Notes under the pieces: model-generated
What the model was told of the DNA's origin: nothing
The model's input: the letters and a program-made list of their open reading frames with translations, nothing else
The model's database searches: none
Program-made: the position numbers and the translations under genes
Assembly: GCA_964561875.1 (NCBI GenBank)
Contig: CAZLQL010000014.1
Span: 1 to 13,568 of the forward strand
Length of the DNA: 13,568 nucleotides
Direction: 5' to 3'
Source of the DNA: CAIOGI01 sp964561875
GTDB lineage: Bacteria; Patescibacteriota; Minisyncoccia; Phycocordibacterales; PALSA-1337
Shown: positions 11,128 to 13,568 of the stretch, piece by piece
Position numbering within the stretch: the first letter of the stretch is position 1
Layout: each line of letters opens with the position of its first letter

Positions 11128-13568
11128 ATGTCTGACTTTATTCACCTACATACCCATAGTCACTATTCACTTCTAAATGCTTTACCAAAGATCGATGATC
11201 TAGTAAGTGAAGCAAAAAAGTTAAACATGAAAGCTCTAGCACTAACTGATGCTGGAAACCTCTACGGAGCAATAGATTTTTATAAAGTATGTAAAAAGAA
11301 AGAAATAAAACCAATACTTGGTGTCGACTTTTATATTGCAGCAAGAACTAGAAAAGATATGCAGGCTGGTATCGACAATAAAAGATCAAGGCTAGTTTTA
11401 CTTGCAAAAAATCATGATGGTTACAAAAATCTAATTAAACTAGTTACACTTTCACACCTAGAAGGATTTTATTATAAGCCTCGTATAGATGAAGAACTTA
11501 TAAAAAGTTATAGTGAAAATTTAATATGTATTTCCCCATCTTTTTCTGGAGAAATTGCTCAAGCATTGAAGAATAAAAATAAGGATAAAGCTTTGGCCAA
11601 ATTAAACTTTTATAAATCTGTTTATGGTAGTGATAACTTTTATATAGAAATCACTCGACACCCTGAGATTCCAAACCATGAGCCTTTGATGAAAGAACTC
11701 CTAGCTTTTGCAAAAGAAACAGATACTCAAATAGTCGCATCTCATGATGTTTATTATATTCACCCTGAAGATCGTGAGGCTCGCGATACACTCGTGCTAG
11801 TAAATACACTAGGTGATGCTAGTGACAAAAGAGATGAAAGTGAAGATGAGGACTTCTCTTTTATATCTGGAGAAAGAGCTGAGGAACTCTTTAAGGATAT
11901 TCCTGAAGCAATAGCAAATACAAAAAAGATCGCTGATATGTGTAATATCGAGATTACACTAGGTAAATGGATATTCCCAAACTTCATAGTTGAATCAGGA
12001 CTTTCTTATGATGATGAACTTAGGAGAATAGTATTTGAAGGAATAGAAAAAAGAAAAGTTGAAAAGACAAAAGAATTACTTGATCGTATCGAATACGAAT
12101 TAAAAGTTATAAAGGATAAAGGATATTCTCAATACTTTCTTGTAGTGTGGGATTTATTACACTATTCGCATGCAAATGGAATACTTACAAACATCAGAGG
12201 TTCAGTTGCAGGATCTCTCGTTACATACCTAGCTGGTATTACAAATGTAAATCCACTTGAATACAAACTCCCTTTTGAAAGATTTCTAAACCCGGAACGT
12301 CCTTCTGCTCCCGATATCGACATGGACTTTGCCGATAACCGTCGTGACGAAGTTATAGAATATGCACGTAGAAAGTATGGGCATGATAAAGTAGCTCAAA
12401 TCGGAACATTCGGAACTATGATGGCAAAAGGAGCAGTAAGAGATGTTGCAAGAAGTATGGGATATCCATATGAAGTTGGAGACAAAATATCAAAACTCAT
12501 CCCTATGGGTGCTCAGGGTTTTCCAATGACTATCGAAAGAGCTCTAACTGAAGTTCCTGAATTAAAGGAATTGTATGAAAAAGATGCTGATACAAAAAGA
12601 ATAATAGACATGGCAATGAAGATTGAAGGTTGTGCAAGACACATCTCAGTACATGCCGCTGGTGTCGTGATCGCACCAACACCACTTATAGAAAATGCCC
12701 CACTTCAATATGATACAAAAGGTGATAAAAAGATCATAACTCAGTATGACATGCACGACGTTGGAGAAGACGGAATAGGTCTACTAAAGTTCGACTTTCT
12801 AGGAATAAAAAACCTTTCGATACTTGCCGATGCTGTAGATAGAGTAAAAAAAATAGAAAATATAGATGTGGATATAGAAAATATTCCACTAGATGATAAG
12901 AAAACTTTTGAAATGCTTGCCCGTGGTGAAACCACTGGATTATTTCAGTTAAATGGTAGCGGTATGACTAGATTTTTGATTGACCTGAAGCCAAGTCGTA
13001 TTCACGATATAAATGCTATGGTTGCCCTATATCGTCCAGGACCCCTTGAAATGATCCCAGTATATATAGAAAGAAAACATGATAATAGCAAAGTAGAATA
13101 TCTCGATCCAAGAATGAAAGATATTCTAGATATGTCTTATGGAGTTATAACATACCAGGACGATGTCATGATGATTGCCATAAAACTTGCAGGTTACTCT
13201 TGGCTTGAAGCCGATAAACTCCGAAAAGCTATGGGTAAAAAGATTCCAAAAGAAATGGCAGAACAAAAAGATAAACTTATGACAGGATTTAAAAAAGGAG
13301 GTCTTTCAGATTCAAAAGCAAAAAAGCTTTGGTTACTCATAGAACCTTTTGCCGCTTACGGTTTCAACAAAGCCCATGCAGCAAGCTATGGTCGTGTAGC
13401 ATATCAAACAAGCTATATGAAAGCCAATTTCCCTGCTATATATATGTCAGCAGTCCTTACTGCAGATTCCGGTGATGTAGAAAAGATTGCAGAAATAGTA
13501 GCGGAATGTAAACGTATGAATATTCCCATTCTTCCACCGGATATAAATGAAAGCTATAGTCAGTTTAC
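11128..13568 (+). CDS. dnaE: DNA polymerase III subunit alpha (partial, cut by window end)
   Basis: This is the replicative polymerase catalytic subunit; 813 codons are present of roughly 1,050-1,200 expected. The N-terminal PHP domain (about 1-275) keeps the HLHTH opening (6-10) but has TDAG where active PHP domains have TDHG (A42), D67 for the usual Glu, and HDVYY for NDVHY (Y209), so its metal site looks degraded. The polymerase triad is intact: D396/D398 (PDIDMDF, 395-401) and D556 in LKFDFLGIKNL. Other family motifs are HISVHAAGVVI, YRPGPLEMIP, ITYQDDVMMIA and ADKLRKAMGKK. The C-terminal OB and tau-binding regions fall outside the window. The start ATG has a -10 box 6 nt upstream and no Shine-Dalgarno site. 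It is divergent from rnhB. Confidence 0.96.
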   Translation, partial: MSDFIHLHTHSHYSLLNALPKIDDLVSEAKKLNMKALALTDAGNLYGAIDFYKVCKKKEIKPILGVDFYIAARTRKDMQAGIDNKRSRLVLLAKNHDGYKNLIKLVTLSHLEGFYYKPRIDEELIKSYSENLICISPSFSGEIAQALKNKNKDKALAKLNFYKSVYGSDNFYIEITRHPEIPNHEPLMKELLAFAKETDTQIVASHDVYYIHPEDREARDTLVLVNTLGDASDKRDESEDEDFSFISGERAEELFKDIPEAIANTKKIADMCNIEITLGKWIFPNFIVESGLSYDDELRRIVFEGIEKRKVEKTKELLDRIEYELKVIKDKGYSQYFLVVWDLLHYSHANGILTNIRGSVAGSLVTYLAGITNVNPLEYKLPFERFLNPERPSAPDIDMDFADNRRDEVIEYARRKYGHDKVAQIGTFGTMMAKGAVRDVARSMGYPYEVGDKISKLIPMGAQGFPMTIERALTEVPELKELYEKDADTKRIIDMAMKIEGCARHISVHAAGVVIAPTPLIENAPLQYDTKGDKKIITQYDMHDVGEDGIGLLKFDFLGIKNLSILADAVDRVKKIENIDVDIENIPLDDKKTFEMLARGETTGLFQLNGSGMTRFLIDLKPSRIHDINAMVALYRPGPLEMIPVYIERKHDNSKVEYLDPRMKDILDMSYGVITYQDDVMMIAIKLAGYSWLEADKLRKAMGKKIPKEMAEQKDKLMTGFKKGGLSDSKAKKLWLLIEPFAAYGFNKAHAASYGRVAYQTSYMKANFPAIYMSAVLTADSGDVEKIAEIVAECKRMNIPILPPDINESYSQF

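Noticed and set aside
11138..11344. Minus-strand frames inside dnaE (also 11760-11987 and 12741-12935)
   Set aside because: Shadows of the continuous dnaE reading frame.

Overview
The window is AT-rich bacterial chromosome. It is most consistent with a reduced-genome lineage such as Patescibacteria/CPR (Parcubacteria-like). That placement is inference. It rests on a NusB protein fused to a Nudix domain, an SMC of only 746 residues without a recognisable hinge, S16 and L32 with K/A/E-rich tails, very short intergenic spaces, and several core genes whose -10 box sits exactly 6 nt before the ATG.

Layout, left to right. (1) 1-870: khpA and rpsP on the minus strand, part of the usual rpsP-khpA cluster. 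(2) 870-3643: rnr (RNase R) on plus, a convergent orphan MazF/PemK-like gene, and two promoter-to-terminator units that look like standalone small RNAs (about 2861-2963 and 3485-3643). (3) 3648-5888: smc on minus. (4) 5950-8140: an accessory island between smc and rnc. It holds a third candidate RNA (about 6081-6266, consensus promoter, cUUCGg terminator), four small genes (57, 90, 70 and 102 residues) and six same-orientation copies of a structured repeat not explained by any gene. (5) 8142-11084: an unknown gene, then rnc, nusB-nudix, rpmF and rnhB, all on minus and probably largely co-transcribed from rnhB. (6) 11128 to the window end: dnaE on plus, cut by the edge after 813 codons, divergent from rnhB across 43 bp.

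The core genes form an RNA and DNA maintenance set: ribosomal proteins S16 and L32, the RNA binder KhpA, RNases R, III and HII, NusB, SMC and Pol III alpha. The island differs in style. At least two of its genes carry a Shine-Dalgarno site and a leader, and two or three of its units have good two-hexamer promoters, whereas the core genes look leaderless. This suggests the island was acquired or is shuffled as repeat-bounded cassettes.

The best leads for an undescribed system are the repeat-bounded island with its nested RNA, the 159-nt multi-branched RNA at 3485-3643, and the leaderless/led contrast. No tRNA, rRNA, CRISPR array, transposase or integrase gene was seen.
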